This document shows, one piece after another, positions 43,834-53,772 of a stretch of 64,000 nucleotides of DNA. The DNA is from an uncultured Salinisphaerales bacterium (GTDB lineage: Bacteria; Pseudomonadota; Gammaproteobacteria; Nevskiales; CAJXLF01), in NCBI GenBank assembly GCA_913055805.1, contig CAJXLF010000011.1, forward strand, positions 1 through 64,000, given 5' to 3'. The translations under genes were made by a program, and so were the position numbers. Position 1 is the first letter of the stretch, and every line of letters begins with the position of its first letter. The notes beneath the pieces were generated by a model, which saw only the letters and a list, made by a program, of their open reading frames with translations, was not told the DNA's origin and did no database searches.

Positions 43834-44496
43834 ATGAAGTGGGCCACTATGCCTAAACGGTTGACTGTAATGCAAGCATCCATAGCGCCACTGACAGCTG
43901 CTCTGATGATCATGCTGGCGTTGCTGCTGAATGCCTGCGAACGCGAGCGCCCTGTAGCCCTGCCCTATGTGTCTGAGCAGGAGGTCATTCTGGCTTTTGG
44001 TGACAGCATTACTTTCGGCACGGGCGCGAAAAGCGAGGAAAGCTATCCGGCCGTACTTGCCGGTCTGATCGAACGGCAGGTCGTGAATGCCGGCATCCCC
44101 GGAGATATCACTGCAGGGGGCCTTGAGCGCCTGCCCACAGTACTCGAAAAGTACTCGCCCAGGCTGGTCCTGCTTTGCCTTGGGGGTAATGATTTCCTGA
44201 GAAAGAAGTCGCCCGCTGAAACCGAGAAAAATCTCGACGCCATGCTGAATATGTTGCGTGAGGCCCGGGTGTCCGTGGTCTTGCTCGGCGTGCCTCGGCC
44301 CGGGCTGTCACTGAAGACTGATCCGGTGTATGAAAAGCTGGCTGATCAGCATAAAGTGCTACTGATCGAAGATCTGGTAAGGGATGTGCTCAGCGAAAAG
44401 TCGCTGAAGTCGGATACTGTCCATCCCAACGCGCGCGGCTATCGCGTAATGGCGGAAGAACTGGCGGAGGCGCTGGACAAGCACGGCGCGGTCTAG
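43834..44496 (+). CDS. GDSL-type esterase lipoprotein (TesA-like)
   Basis: A 220-residue protein with an N-terminal membrane/signal segment and lipobox LLLNAC. GDSL block ILAFGDSITFGTG, block III LGGNDFLR, and a catalytic DTVHPNARGY near the C-terminus are present. It is probably a periplasmic lipid-anchored arylesterase/lysophospholipase. Divergent from the carbonic anhydrase gene. Confidence 0.88.
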   Translation: MKWATMPKRLTVMQASIAPLTAALMIMLALLLNACERERPVALPYVSEQEVILAFGDSITFGTGAKSEESYPAVLAGLIERQVVNAGIPGDITAGGLERLPTVLEKYSPRLVLLCLGGNDFLRKKSPAETEKNLDAMLNMLREARVSVVLLGVPRPGLSLKTDPVYEKLADQHKVLLIEDLVRDVLSEKSLKSDTVHPNARGYRVMAEELAEALDKHGAV

Positions 44497-45191
44497 CCGT
44501 GTTGCACCACCCGGTGGCGTAAATAGACCGGCTGCACCTGCTCTGCTGTACAGGGCTTTGCGCCCAGCGCGATTTTCTGATCTGCGAGTTCAGCGATGTG
44601 TAATGCCCGTGGAGTGATATCGGGCAGCCAGTCAATCTTTGTATTCGCGGCCGACAGGCGCGCCTCAAGCGGCCCGGCATAGCTTGTGATGGCGTTGCCC
44701 GCCGCCAGCCAGTGTCCGGTACGTGGCAAGTACACATCATCTGCCTGGCCAAGGGCATCCTCCGTCATGCAAGTCAGCATCCCTGCGTCATTGCACTGGT
44801 AGCAGGCCCAGTACAGTTCACCCATACGCGCATCCAGAGCGGCCAGTACCGGTCTGTCCTTGTCCTTATCTGCATGATCATGCAGGGCCGCCCAGGCGAT
44901 TGCGGCCAGGGTGGAGATACCGAGCACAGGCAGACCCTGCCCCAGGGCCAGGCCCTGGATCAGACCGGTGGCCACTCTTACGCCGGTGAAGGAGCCCGGA
45001 CCATGACCGAAGGCCAGGAGCTGTATGTCATCCCACTGATAGCCTGCCTGCTGCATAAGGTCGTCAATCATGGCGAGTATGATCCGGCTTGCCTGCGGCG
45101 CGCTGTCTTCAAAGCGTTCCATTTGCAGGCCGTCACCGGTCAGTGCGACGGAACAGACTTCAGTTGCCGTATCGATTGCGAGGATATTCAT
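44493..45191 (-). CDS. tsaB: tRNA threonylcarbamoyladenosine protein TsaB
   Basis: This 232-residue protein has the ASKHA start LAIDTATEVCSVAL and the TsaB signature FGHGPGSFTGVRVATG. It works with TsaD, TsaE and TsaC to make t6A37 in tRNA. It overlaps the helicase gene by 4 bases. Confidence 0.95.
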   Translation of the reverse strand: MNILAIDTATEVCSVALTGDGLQMERFEDSAPQASRIILAMIDDLMQQAGYQWDDIQLLAFGHGPGSFTGVRVATGLIQGLALGQGLPVLGISTLAAIAWAALHDHADKDKDRPVLAALDARMGELYWACYQCNDAGMLTCMTEDALGQADDVYLPRTGHWLAAGNAITSYAGPLEARLSAANTKIDWLPDITPRALHIAELADQKIALGAKPCTAEQVQPVYLRHRVVQHG

Positions 45192-47164
45192 GCGCGGGTC
45201 AGCCTGTCCTGCAAGAAGTCGCGCACCTCATGGAAGCTACGCGTATGGGGCATGGGCGGCAGGCTATCGAGGAAGCGCTTGCCATAGCCGCGCGACTTCA
45301 GGCGCGGATCGCACAGCATCACCACGCCCCGGTCACTTGTGTCACGTATGAGTCGCCCCACGCCCTGCTTGAGCGTAATCACAGCCTGGGGGACCTGATA
45401 GTCTCCGAAAGGGTTGCCCCCCTGACGGCGGATGGTTTCCAGTCGCGCCTTGAGAATGGGTTCGTCCGGGTGGGCGAAAGGCAGGCGGTCGATAATCACC
45501 AGCCTGAGCGCCGGCCCGCGCACGTCGACACCCTCCCAGAAACTGCTCGTGCCCACCAGAATGGCGTGTCCATCATCCCGGAAGCGTTCAAGCAGAGTAT
45601 GCCGGCTGGTATCACCCTGTGTCAGAACCTGCTGGGGCAGGCGCCCGCGCAAGTAGGAGGCAAAGAAACTGACTGCGTTCAGGCTGGTGCAGAGCACGAA
45701 GGCGCCGCCTTCTGCACTGGCGATGACAGGCAGCATGCTTTCAGCCACTGCCTGCAGGTAGGCGGGGTGATTGGGCTCCCTTCCCACCTCCGGCAGATAC
45801 AGCAATGAATTATTACGGTAATCGAAGGGGCTCTCGAGTATCAGTTCCCGGGCCGAATCGGCCCCGATCTGGGCGGCAAAGTGTGCAAATCTGTTATCGA
45901 CACTCAAGGTGGCCGAGGTCAGTATCCAGGCCGCTGGTGTGGCTTTCATGATCTGTCGGAAATTGTCCGCAATATCCAGCGGCGTCAGATGCAGAATGAA
46001 ATTGCGGTCGCCGCGTTCCACCCAGCGTATGAGCGACTCGGCCTTATCTGGGTCCGTCTCTTTATCCGCTTCGAGCAGCTCGAGAAAGAAGTTTTGCACC
46101 GCCTTCATGCGCAGGGTTGCCTGTTCCAGTCCCTTGCTGCGCACCCTGGCGGGCTCCAGGGCCTGTAATACTTCGCCTGTCGTGTGCCGAAAGTCTTCGA
46201 CACTGTCTCTGACCGCAGTGTTTCTGACCGCGTCCAGCCAGGGTTGCCGTATGTTTCCGGCCGCGAGTTGTTGCAGCAGCCGGGCGCAGGCTTCTTCATA
46301 ATCCGCCAGACAGTCGCGCAGCTCAGGCATGTCAGCAGCATGCTCGCGCAGTTCCGCCCGCAGATCACGGGCAAGATCCGCCAACTGGTAATAACTGTAG
46401 CGCTTGCCGAAAAACTGGTTCGCGACCTGGGGCAACTGGTGTGCCTCATCCAGGATCACGGCATCGGCATCCGGCAACAGTTCGGCGAATCCCTCCTCTC
46501 TCAGCGCCAGATCCGCCAGCAGCAGGTGGTGGTTTACAACCACGATATCGGCCTCCTGGGCACGGCGCCGGGCCTTGACCACGAAGCAACCGTGGTATTC
46601 AGGGCATTCCGCGCCCAGGCAATTTTCAGTGCTGGAAGTCACTCTGGCCAACGGAATGGCGCCAAGATTGGGCGCATCGCCGGCATTCAGGTCACCATCC
46701 GGACTGCGCAAGCCCCATTCCCGCAGATTTCGCAACGTCGGGTATACCTGGCTGGCCAGGCGATGCAGACGGGTATCCGCTTGCGCCAGCTTGAGGCGAT
46801 GCACGCAAAGGTAATTGGCGCGTCCCTTCAACAGACTCAGGCTGACCGGGTGCCTTGCCAGTCCGAGCAGCATGGGCAGGTCTTTTCTGAAAAGCTGATC
46901 CTGAAGATTCTTGGTACCGGTGGAAACAATCACCTTGCCCCCACTCAGCAGAGCCGGCACCAGATAGGCCAGGGATTTACCGGTACCGGTACCAGCCTCA
47001 ACGATGAGAGTTTCGCGGCTCTCCAGTGCGCTGGCGACAGCACTCGCCATCTGCAACTGCTCGTTGCGGATGCTGTAATGCTCCAGTGTTTGTTGAAGCG
47101 GACCGTCAGGGCCAAACCAGGCCTGTGTGCGATCAACCAGACCGGCCTCAAGCTCCGTGTTCAA
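45188..47164 (-). CDS. yoaA: XPD/DinG-family ATP-dependent DNA helicase, YoaA-like
   Basis: A TTG start (weak Shine-Dalgarno) gives 658 residues. It has a Walker A GTGTGKSLAY, DEAH box (ILDEAHQL), and four spaced cysteines (NYLCVH, ENCLGAEC, YHGCF) that would hold the iron-sulfur cluster. Motif VI lies in QGVGRLIR. In E. coli YoaA works with HolC in repair of replication gaps and is encoded beside tsaB, as here. Confidence 0.88.
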   Translation of the reverse strand: MNTELEAGLVDRTQAWFGPDGPLQQTLEHYSIRNEQLQMASAVASALESRETLIVEAGTGTGKSLAYLVPALLSGGKVIVSTGTKNLQDQLFRKDLPMLLGLARHPVSLSLLKGRANYLCVHRLKLAQADTRLHRLASQVYPTLRNLREWGLRSPDGDLNAGDAPNLGAIPLARVTSSTENCLGAECPEYHGCFVVKARRRAQEADIVVVNHHLLLADLALREEGFAELLPDADAVILDEAHQLPQVANQFFGKRYSYYQLADLARDLRAELREHAADMPELRDCLADYEEACARLLQQLAAGNIRQPWLDAVRNTAVRDSVEDFRHTTGEVLQALEPARVRSKGLEQATLRMKAVQNFFLELLEADKETDPDKAESLIRWVERGDRNFILHLTPLDIADNFRQIMKATPAAWILTSATLSVDNRFAHFAAQIGADSARELILESPFDYRNNSLLYLPEVGREPNHPAYLQAVAESMLPVIASAEGGAFVLCTSLNAVSFFASYLRGRLPQQVLTQGDTSRHTLLERFRDDGHAILVGTSSFWEGVDVRGPALRLVIIDRLPFAHPDEPILKARLETIRRQGGNPFGDYQVPQAVITLKQGVGRLIRDTSDRGVVMLCDPRLKSRGYGKRFLDSLPPMPHTRSFHEVRDFLQDRLTRA

Positions 47165-47176
47165 GGATATGCCGGA

Positions 47177-47689
47177 CTACTCGCCGGAAATAGACTTGAG
47201 CTGCCTGGCGCGCAACTCGGCGGCATCAGCAGCGGCGTTTTCTCCCCTGGCCCGCAACGCCCTGGCAATCGTGTTCCAGTTTCTGGCCTGCAAACCGGTC
47301 TGGTCACCGGCCAGACTATTGGATTTGCGGGCAAGGTTCTCGGCTTCTTCGGTTGCGCCCTGCACCAGCATGACGCCGGCCAGCTGGGAGTAGATCACGG
47401 CATTCTTGGGTTCGATGCGCAGCGCCCGTTCCAGTGCGGCTGCAGCCTGGGAATACTCCTCGGCAGCCACATGGGTTCTGGCCTGTTCCATCAGGGCAAT
47501 GACGGCCGGACCGCCGGCAGGTGCAGAACCGGATGTTGCAGGTGCAGCCTCTTCTTCGCGGGCGCCTTCGGTTGCTGCGGGTGATGGTGTGCCGGCGGGT
47601 TCGGACACCGCGCCTTTATAGACGGCACAACCACCCAGGGCCATCACAAGACAGGCAGCCGCCGCGTAACCGAGTGTATCCCCGAACAT
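47177..47689 (-). CDS. lpoP: TPR lipoprotein, LpoP-like activator of PBP1b
   Basis: A 170-residue lipoprotein (lipobox ALGGC near residue 21) with a Pro/Ala/Glu-rich linker (about 30-62) and a TPR-like domain (AEEYSQAAAALERALRIEPK). Its position directly after mrcB and its layout match Pseudomonas aeruginosa LpoP, which activates PBP1b from the outer membrane. The assignment is by position and architecture. Confidence 0.78.
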   Translation of the reverse strand: MFGDTLGYAAAACLVMALGGCAVYKGAVSEPAGTPSPAATEGAREEEAAPATSGSAPAGGPAVIALMEQARTHVAAEEYSQAAAALERALRIEPKNAVIYSQLAGVMLVQGATEEAENLARKSNSLAGDQTGLQARNWNTIARALRARGENAAADAAELRARQLKSISGE

Positions 47690-47700
47690 TCAGTCAATCC

Positions 47701-50037
47701 TTAGCGGAAAAGGTCCAGCAACCAATTGCCGGTGCTTTCTTTCTTGCGTTTCACGCCTTCCTCGCAAGGCTCGATATCCGGATCCACAGTACCGCGAATA
47801 AAGGGGAAATTCATTACCTGATTACAATCCTCGTCATCATGCTCCACTTCTTCGGGGTCCAGCGGAATGTTGACGACGCTGTCCGGACTGTTAGGGGCAA
47901 AACTCTCCAGCTCCAGGTCGGCCATAATGCGCGACCAGATCTGCAATGCGCCAGTAGCGCCGCTTAAGTGGGCGGGTGAGTTGTCGTCCCGGCCAACCCA
48001 GACCACGCTCAGCCGATTGCCGCTGTAACCGGCGAACCAGCTGTCACGCAGATCATCGGTTGTTCCGGTTTTGCCTGCCAGATTGATGTCCCTGGAAATC
48101 ATGTTGTAGGCGGATTTGGCCGTTCCGGCGCGCATCACCTGCTCCATGGCCCAGTTCAGCAAATATACCGGACCTTCATCGTAAGCCTGGCGCAGCCGTA
48201 ACGGATAACGGGTCAGTGGTTCACTGTCCTTGCTCAGCACCTCACGAATGGACAACAGAGGTGTGTAATAACCGCCGGTGGCAAGGGTGTTATAGACCTG
48301 GGCCACTTCCATCGGCGCCATCTCGAACGCGCCCAGGGCAACTGAGGGCACGGCCATGGGACGACCCTTGTAACCCAGCTTGTCCAAAGTGTCGACAATA
48401 GAAGGAATACCCACATCCAGCGCCAGACGCACCGTGGCCACGTTGTAACTCTTGGCCAGCGCCAGATAAAGCGGAACTTCGTCACCGTGGAAACGCTTGT
48501 CGTAGTTCTGCGGCGCCCAGGTTTCGCCATTGGGCTGAATCAGCTCCAGTTCTTCATCGTTCAGCAGACTGACCAGGCTGTAGCGATGCGGGCGTGACAG
48601 GGCTGTCAGATATACCACGGGCTTGACCAGTGAACCGATGGGCCGCCGGGCGTCCAGTGCACGGTTAAAGCCGGCATATCCGGTATCCCGGCCTCCCACC
48701 AGCGCCAGTACTTCGCCCCCATCCACAGAGGTCACCACGGCGGCTGACTGCAGCTTGCCTGCCGGCAGGCCGCGGCTGCGCTCCAGTTCGCGCAGATGCG
48801 TCTTGAGACGATTCTCCGCGGCTTCCTGGGTGCGCGGATCAAGCGTGGTGAAAATCTGCAGACCTTCTGAAGACAGATCTGCCTCGCGGTAATGGCCACG
48901 CAACTGGCGTCTGACCAGATCAACAAAAGCAGGATACTGGGTTGTGCCCTGAGGTGGTTTTTGCACTACGCCCAGCGAGCGCTTGTAGTAACTTTCCAGC
49001 GAGTCCGGTTCGATCAGTTTGGCATTGGCGAACATGTCCAGAACCAGGTTGCGCCTTTCCAGGGCGCGTTCAGGGCGTCGCCGCGGGTCAAAATAGGAGG
49101 GTCCCTTCACCACGCCGACCAGCAGGGCGATTTCTTCCATACGCAGCTCGGCGAGCGGCTTCTTGAAATAGAAATAGCTGGCCAGGCCGAAACCGTGGAT
49201 AGCGCGTGCGCCGTCCTGCCCCAGGTAAACCTCGTTCAGGTAAGCCTCGAGGATTTCATCCTTGCCATAGTGCAGTTCAAGAAGCACCGCCATGATGGCT
49301 TCCTTGGCCTTGCGGATCAGGGTCTGATCACGGGTCAGGAAGAAATTCTTCACCAATTGCTGGGTAATGGTGCTGCCACCCTGCACTACCCGTCCGGCTT
49401 TGAGGTTGGCCACCATGGCGCGCATGATCGCCTTGGGGTCCACGCCGAAATGTTCGTAGTAGTTGCGGTCTTCTACAGCCAGCAGACCATTCGTCAGCTT
49501 TTCGGGTACTTCACTGATGCGCAGCAAAATGCGGTCTTCTCCCTGAACGGGATAGATGCTGCCAATCAGCAAGGGATCGAGCCGGGTAATGTGACTGACC
49601 TTGCCGCTGTCCAGTTCCTTGAGATTGCTGATGCGACCGTCAGCAAAACTGATTTCCAGTCGCTTGGCCGTCTGCAGCCCGTCCCAGAAACGGAATGGAC
49701 GCGACATCAGATTAATGCGCGCGCCGTTGATACCGTAGGTACCCGGACCGGAAAGCTTGGCATCGTTGCGATAACCCAGGCGGTCGAGTTCCTGGCCCAG
49801 GGTTTCCGGTTGCATGCGCAGCCCCGGATACAGTTCCAGTGGCCGGGCGTAAACCTTGGCGGGCAATGACCAGCGTGCCCCTTCAAACTGGCTACGCACC
49901 CGATGGTCAAGATAGACCGTATACAGGGCGGCCAGCAGGATGAAGATGCTGCTGATTACGACAAAAGGCGGCCATAACGCGCTCAGCCAGGGATGCGTTA
50001 CGGGTGGTGTTTTCTTGCGGGTATTCTTTCGAGCCAT
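47701..50037 (-). CDS. mrcB: Penicillin-binding protein 1B
   Basis: This 778-residue bifunctional peptidoglycan synthase has one membrane helix (about residues 18-40), a UB2H-like domain, glycosyltransferase-51 motifs (EDRNYYEHFG, GGSTITQQL, KAKEAIMA) and transpeptidase motifs SLVK, SYN and KTGTTDD. It is the first gene of mrcB-lpoP-yoaA-tsaB. Confidence 0.95.
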   Translation of the reverse strand: MARKNTRKKTPPVTHPWLSALWPPFVVISSIFILLAALYTVYLDHRVRSQFEGARWSLPAKVYARPLELYPGLRMQPETLGQELDRLGYRNDAKLSGPGTYGINGARINLMSRPFRFWDGLQTAKRLEISFADGRISNLKELDSGKVSHITRLDPLLIGSIYPVQGEDRILLRISEVPEKLTNGLLAVEDRNYYEHFGVDPKAIMRAMVANLKAGRVVQGGSTITQQLVKNFFLTRDQTLIRKAKEAIMAVLLELHYGKDEILEAYLNEVYLGQDGARAIHGFGLASYFYFKKPLAELRMEEIALLVGVVKGPSYFDPRRRPERALERRNLVLDMFANAKLIEPDSLESYYKRSLGVVQKPPQGTTQYPAFVDLVRRQLRGHYREADLSSEGLQIFTTLDPRTQEAAENRLKTHLRELERSRGLPAGKLQSAAVVTSVDGGEVLALVGGRDTGYAGFNRALDARRPIGSLVKPVVYLTALSRPHRYSLVSLLNDEELELIQPNGETWAPQNYDKRFHGDEVPLYLALAKSYNVATVRLALDVGIPSIVDTLDKLGYKGRPMAVPSVALGAFEMAPMEVAQVYNTLATGGYYTPLLSIREVLSKDSEPLTRYPLRLRQAYDEGPVYLLNWAMEQVMRAGTAKSAYNMISRDINLAGKTGTTDDLRDSWFAGYSGNRLSVVWVGRDDNSPAHLSGATGALQIWSRIMADLELESFAPNSPDSVVNIPLDPEEVEHDDEDCNQVMNFPFIRGTVDPDIEPCEEGVKRKKESTGNWLLDLFR

Positions 50038-50171
50038 GTGGTGCGCAATGATAGCAAAGCTTTTTTGAGCGGCGTGGATTTTTTACCTAAAGACATAAAG
50101 TTATCTGATCGGGACTTGTAATATTTCCGTAACAATAGATAAAGTGCCTCCCTTACGAAGAGGAACTGCGT

Positions 50172-50852
50172 ATGCCAGCAGGTAGTTATATATCCCGCAT
50201 TTTTGCCCAGTCACCTGTGGCCGGCATTGAAAAACACATGAGTACGGCTTACGTCGCGGCCTCACATCTGGTGCCCTTTTTCCGCGCCATTACGGCGGGT
50301 GATCAGGCAGAAGTCAGACGCCTGTTCGAAGAAATCGATACGGCCGAACGGGAAGCCGACGCCATCAAGAAAGAATTGCGCCTGCGCCTGCCCAAGACCA
50401 TTTTCATGCCGGTTGCCCGAGCCGACGTTCTCGACCTGATCAACGCCCAGGACAAGGTTGCCAATCGCGCCAAGGACATTGCCGGCATTATGACCGGCCG
50501 CCGCCTGCGGCTGCCGGAGGCAACTTCCGCCATCTTCCAGGATTTTGTCCAGCGCGCGGTAGACGCTTCTGCGCAGGCCGAGAAAACTGTGGGCGAACTC
50601 AGCGAATTGTTCGAAAGCGGTTTTCGCGGCAAGGAAGTGGAAATCATGGAGGGCATGATTGAGGTTCTCGACGAAATCGAATCCGAAACAGACCGCATAG
50701 AAATCGACATCCGCGAGAAACTTTACGAGATTGAAGCAACGATGCCGCCCATTGATGCCATGTTTCTCTACAAGATCATCGACTGGATTGGCGAACTGGC
50801 CAATGACGCACAGTCAGTCGGGCACAAGGTTCAGTTGATACTTGCGCGCTAG
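50172..50852 (+). CDS. DUF47/PhoU-like protein paired with Pit
   Basis: This 226-residue, all-helical protein of the UPF0111 family starts MPAGSYISRIFAQSPV and has two PhoU-like helical halves. It lies 47 bases upstream of the pit gene; such pairs are common, and the DUF47 protein is thought to modulate Pit activity. Confidence 0.88.
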   Translation: MPAGSYISRIFAQSPVAGIEKHMSTAYVAASHLVPFFRAITAGDQAEVRRLFEEIDTAEREADAIKKELRLRLPKTIFMPVARADVLDLINAQDKVANRAKDIAGIMTGRRLRLPEATSAIFQDFVQRAVDASAQAEKTVGELSELFESGFRGKEVEIMEGMIEVLDEIESETDRIEIDIREKLYEIEATMPPIDAMFLYKIIDWIGELANDAQSVGHKVQLILAR

Positions 50853-50899
50853 CGCAGGCACTCACATCACTATTCACATCGTCACAGCGTAGAAACAGT

Positions 50900-52150
50900 A
50901 TGGAAGACATGATCCTGTACATGGTCCTGGCAGGGACGTTTGGCCTGTTCATGGCCTGGGGCATTGGCGCTAACGACGTTGCCAACGCCATGGCAACTTC
51001 CATCGGGTCACGGGCCATTACGCTTAAACAGGCCCTGATTGTCGCTGCAATTTTCGAATTCGCCGGGGCGGTTCTGGCTGGTGGACAGGTCACCTCCACC
51101 ATTCGCAAGGGTATATTCGATGCCGGTCTGGTCAGTGGCCAGCCTGAACTGCTGGTGTTCGGCATGCTCGCTGCCCTGCTCGCCGCGGGTACCTGGTTGC
51201 TGATTGCCTCCAACATGGGTTGGCCGGTGTCCACCACGCATTCGATTGTTGGCGCCATCGTGGGTTTCGCCATAGCTGCGCTGGGCATGGAAGCCGTCAA
51301 GTGGAGCAAGATCGGCACCATTGCCATGAGCTGGGTGGTATCCCCGCTCTGCGCCGGCGTGATTGCCTATCTGCTGTTCACCAGTGTGCAACGCCTCGTG
51401 CTGGATAAGGACAGGCCGTTAGTCCAGGCACGCAGATACGTACCCTTCTACATGTTTTTGGCCGGTTTTTTCATGACTCTGGTCACCCTGTTCAAGGGGC
51501 TCAAGCATGTCGGCGTTGAGTTGAGCGTAGTTCAGAGTTATGGCATTGCCATTGGCATCGGTCTGCTCATTGCTGTAGTTGGCGCCTACTTCGTGCGCAA
51601 GATACATGTTGACGAAAAAGCCAGTCGAGCGCAGGAGTTTGCCAGCGTGGAACGCGTTTTCGGCGTACTGATGATAGTCACCGCCTGTTGCATGGCCTTT
51701 GCACATGGTTCAAACGATGTGGCCAATGCGGTCGGCCCCGTAGCTGCCGTACTCAGTGTCGCCCAGACCGGCCAGGTCGGCCAAAGCTCGGCCATGCCGC
51801 TATGGGTACTGGTCCTCGGCGGTGGCGGCATTGTGCTGGGTCTGGGGACCTATGGGCGCTACGTGATTCAGACCGTGGGCCGCAATATCACACACCTCAC
51901 ACCCAGCCGCGGCTTTGCGGCCGAACTGGCCGCCGCCGGTACGGTTGTGGTGGCTTCCGGCACCGGCATGCCCATTTCCACTACGCATACCCTGGTAGGC
52001 GCGGTCATGGGTGTGGGCATGGCGCGAGGCATCGCTGCGCTCAATCTCGGCGTCGTGCGCTCGATCTTCCTGTCCTGGATCGTGACGCTGCCGGCCGGAG
52101 CCGGCCTGTCAATCTGCTTCTTCTATCTGTTGCGCAGCTTGCTGAGCTAG
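50900..52150 (+). CDS. pit: Low-affinity inorganic phosphate transporter (Pit)
   Basis: This 416-residue protein has about ten membrane segments and the two inverted Pit signatures GANDVANAMATSIG and HGSNDVANAVGPV. It moves neutral metal-phosphate with protons. It complements the high-affinity Pst system encoded next to it on the other strand. Confidence 0.93.
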   Translation: MEDMILYMVLAGTFGLFMAWGIGANDVANAMATSIGSRAITLKQALIVAAIFEFAGAVLAGGQVTSTIRKGIFDAGLVSGQPELLVFGMLAALLAAGTWLLIASNMGWPVSTTHSIVGAIVGFAIAALGMEAVKWSKIGTIAMSWVVSPLCAGVIAYLLFTSVQRLVLDKDRPLVQARRYVPFYMFLAGFFMTLVTLFKGLKHVGVELSVVQSYGIAIGIGLLIAVVGAYFVRKIHVDEKASRAQEFASVERVFGVLMIVTACCMAFAHGSNDVANAVGPVAAVLSVAQTGQVGQSSAMPLWVLVLGGGGIVLGLGTYGRYVIQTVGRNITHLTPSRGFAAELAAAGTVVVASGTGMPISTTHTLVGAVMGVGMARGIAALNLGVVRSIFLSWIVTLPAGAGLSICFFYLLRSLLS

Positions 52151-52161
52151 ACGCGCAAGCC

Positions 52162-52887
52162 TTATCTGCTCTTTTCCAGCTCGCGCGCCATCTGCTCGAC
52201 GCTGATATGACGCACGTCCTTGCCTTCCACAAAGTAGATGACGTATTCGGCAATATTGCGTGAGTGATCGCCGATCCGCTCAAGCGCACGCACGGCCCAC
52301 ATGATGTCGAGTACGCGTTTGACCGTGCGTGGATCTTCCATCATGAAGGTCATGCACTGACGCATGATGGATTCATATTCCCGGTCGACCTTGGCGTCTT
52401 CCTCAGCCACAGCCAGGGCGGCCCGGCTGTCCATGCGGGCGAACGCATCCAGCGCTTCACCGACCATACGGCGTACATGATGACCCAGATTTTCAATTTC
52501 ATGGAAAGCGGCGCGCGGCGGTTCTTCCTTGGCCAGGCTTGAAGCCATGCGCGCAATGCGTTCGGCCTCGTCGCCAATGCGCTCGAGGTCGGTAATGGTC
52601 TTGATCACGGCAACCACCAGGCGCAGATCGCTGGCAGTAGGTTGACGGCGCGCCAGAATACGGCTGCATTCCTCGTCAATATGCACTTCGAATGTGTTGA
52701 CCTTGACGTCGCCCTGTTCCACTTCAGCCGCCAGGTCACTGCGGCCATCGATCAATGCGGTGACGGCATCGGCGATCTGTTGCTCTACCAGCCCGCCCAT
52801 GGCCATCACGCGCTGGCGCACATCCTCGAGTTCGGCATTGAACTGCTGGGAAATATGTTGACCGAACGTATTCATCTTTGTCTCCAT
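52162..52887 (-). CDS. phoU: Phosphate signalling protein PhoU
   Basis: This 241-residue protein has two three-helix repeats and metal-cluster motifs (ERIGDEAERIA and ERIGDHSRNIAEYV). It links PstSCAB occupancy to PhoR and restrains phosphate uptake. It is the last gene of pstC-pstA-pstB-phoU. Confidence 0.95.
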   Translation of the reverse strand: METKMNTFGQHISQQFNAELEDVRQRVMAMGGLVEQQIADAVTALIDGRSDLAAEVEQGDVKVNTFEVHIDEECSRILARRQPTASDLRLVVAVIKTITDLERIGDEAERIARMASSLAKEEPPRAAFHEIENLGHHVRRMVGEALDAFARMDSRAALAVAEEDAKVDREYESIMRQCMTFMMEDPRTVKRVLDIMWAVRALERIGDHSRNIAEYVIYFVEGKDVRHISVEQMARELEKSR

Positions 52888-52898
52888 GGCAACAGGGA

Positions 52899-53741
52899 TC
52901 AGCCGTAACGGCCGGTAATGTAGTCTTCGGTCTGCTTCTTCTTCGGGTTGGTGAAGATGCTGTCGGTATCGTCGAACTCGATCAGATCACCCATGTACAG
53001 GAAAGCGGTGTAATCAGAGACACGCGCGGCCTGCTGCATGTTATGCGTCACAATCACGATGGTGTAATCCGATTTGAGCTCGTAGATCAGTTCCTCGATC
53101 TTCAGCGTGGAAATCGGATCCAGGGCCGAGGCCGGTTCGTCCAGCAACAGCACTTCAGGCTGAATGGCGATCGAGCGCGCAATCACCAGACGTTGCTGCT
53201 GACCGCCGGACAGGCCCAGGGCATTGTCGTGCAGACGATCCTTGACCTCGTCCCACAGTGCAGCGCCTTTGAGCGCCCACTCAACCGTTTCATCCAGTAC
53301 CCGGCGCTTGTTGATGCCCGCCAGACGCAGGCCATAGGCCACGTTTTCATAAATGCTTTTCGGGAATGGATTCGGCTTCTGGAACACCATGCCGATCTTG
53401 CGGCGCAACTGGGCAGCGTCCACGTCCTTGTCGAAGATATTCTTGCCATCCAGGCTGATGCCGCCTTCGATGCGTACCCCGTCGACCAGATCATTCATGC
53501 GGTTAAAGCAGCGCAACAAGGTGGACTTGCCGCAGCCACTGGGGCCGATAAATGCCGTGACCTTCTTGCGTGGTATCTGCAAATCAATACCGTGCAGGGC
53601 CTGCTTCTCGCCGTAATAAAGATTGAGATGATCGACCTTCAGGGCGATATCCTCGTCCGCCAGACTCGCCTTGCTGCGCGGTCGCGAAATGCCCTGCATG
53701 TCTATACGGGTCTGGGGCTGTTCTTGGATAGTCAATGTCAT
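52899..53741 (-). CDS. pstB: Phosphate ABC transporter ATP-binding protein PstB
   Basis: This 280-residue protein has Walker [10 protein letters not shown], the signature LSGGQQQRL and Walker [13 protein letters not shown]. Its N-terminus is longer than that of E. coli PstB by about 20 residues. Confidence 0.96.
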   Translation of the reverse strand: MTLTIQEQPQTRIDMQGISRPRSKASLADEDIALKVDHLNLYYGEKQALHGIDLQIPRKKVTAFIGPSGCGKSTLLRCFNRMNDLVDGVRIEGGISLDGKNIFDKDVDAAQLRRKIGMVFQKPNPFPKSIYENVAYGLRLAGINKRRVLDETVEWALKGAALWDEVKDRLHDNALGLSGGQQQRLVIARSIAIQPEVLLLDEPASALDPISTLKIEELIYELKSDYTIVIVTHNMQQAARVSDYTAFLYMGDLIEFDDTDSIFTNPKKKQTEDYITGRYG

Positions 53742-53772
53742 ATCCTCGTCTCTTTCAGTGTCTTACCGTAAC

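Noticed and set aside
46184..47584. Long plus-strand frame opposite the helicase gene
   Set aside because: The minus strand encodes a clear helicase with all motifs plus an LpoP-like lipoprotein; the antisense frame has no start signal or family features.
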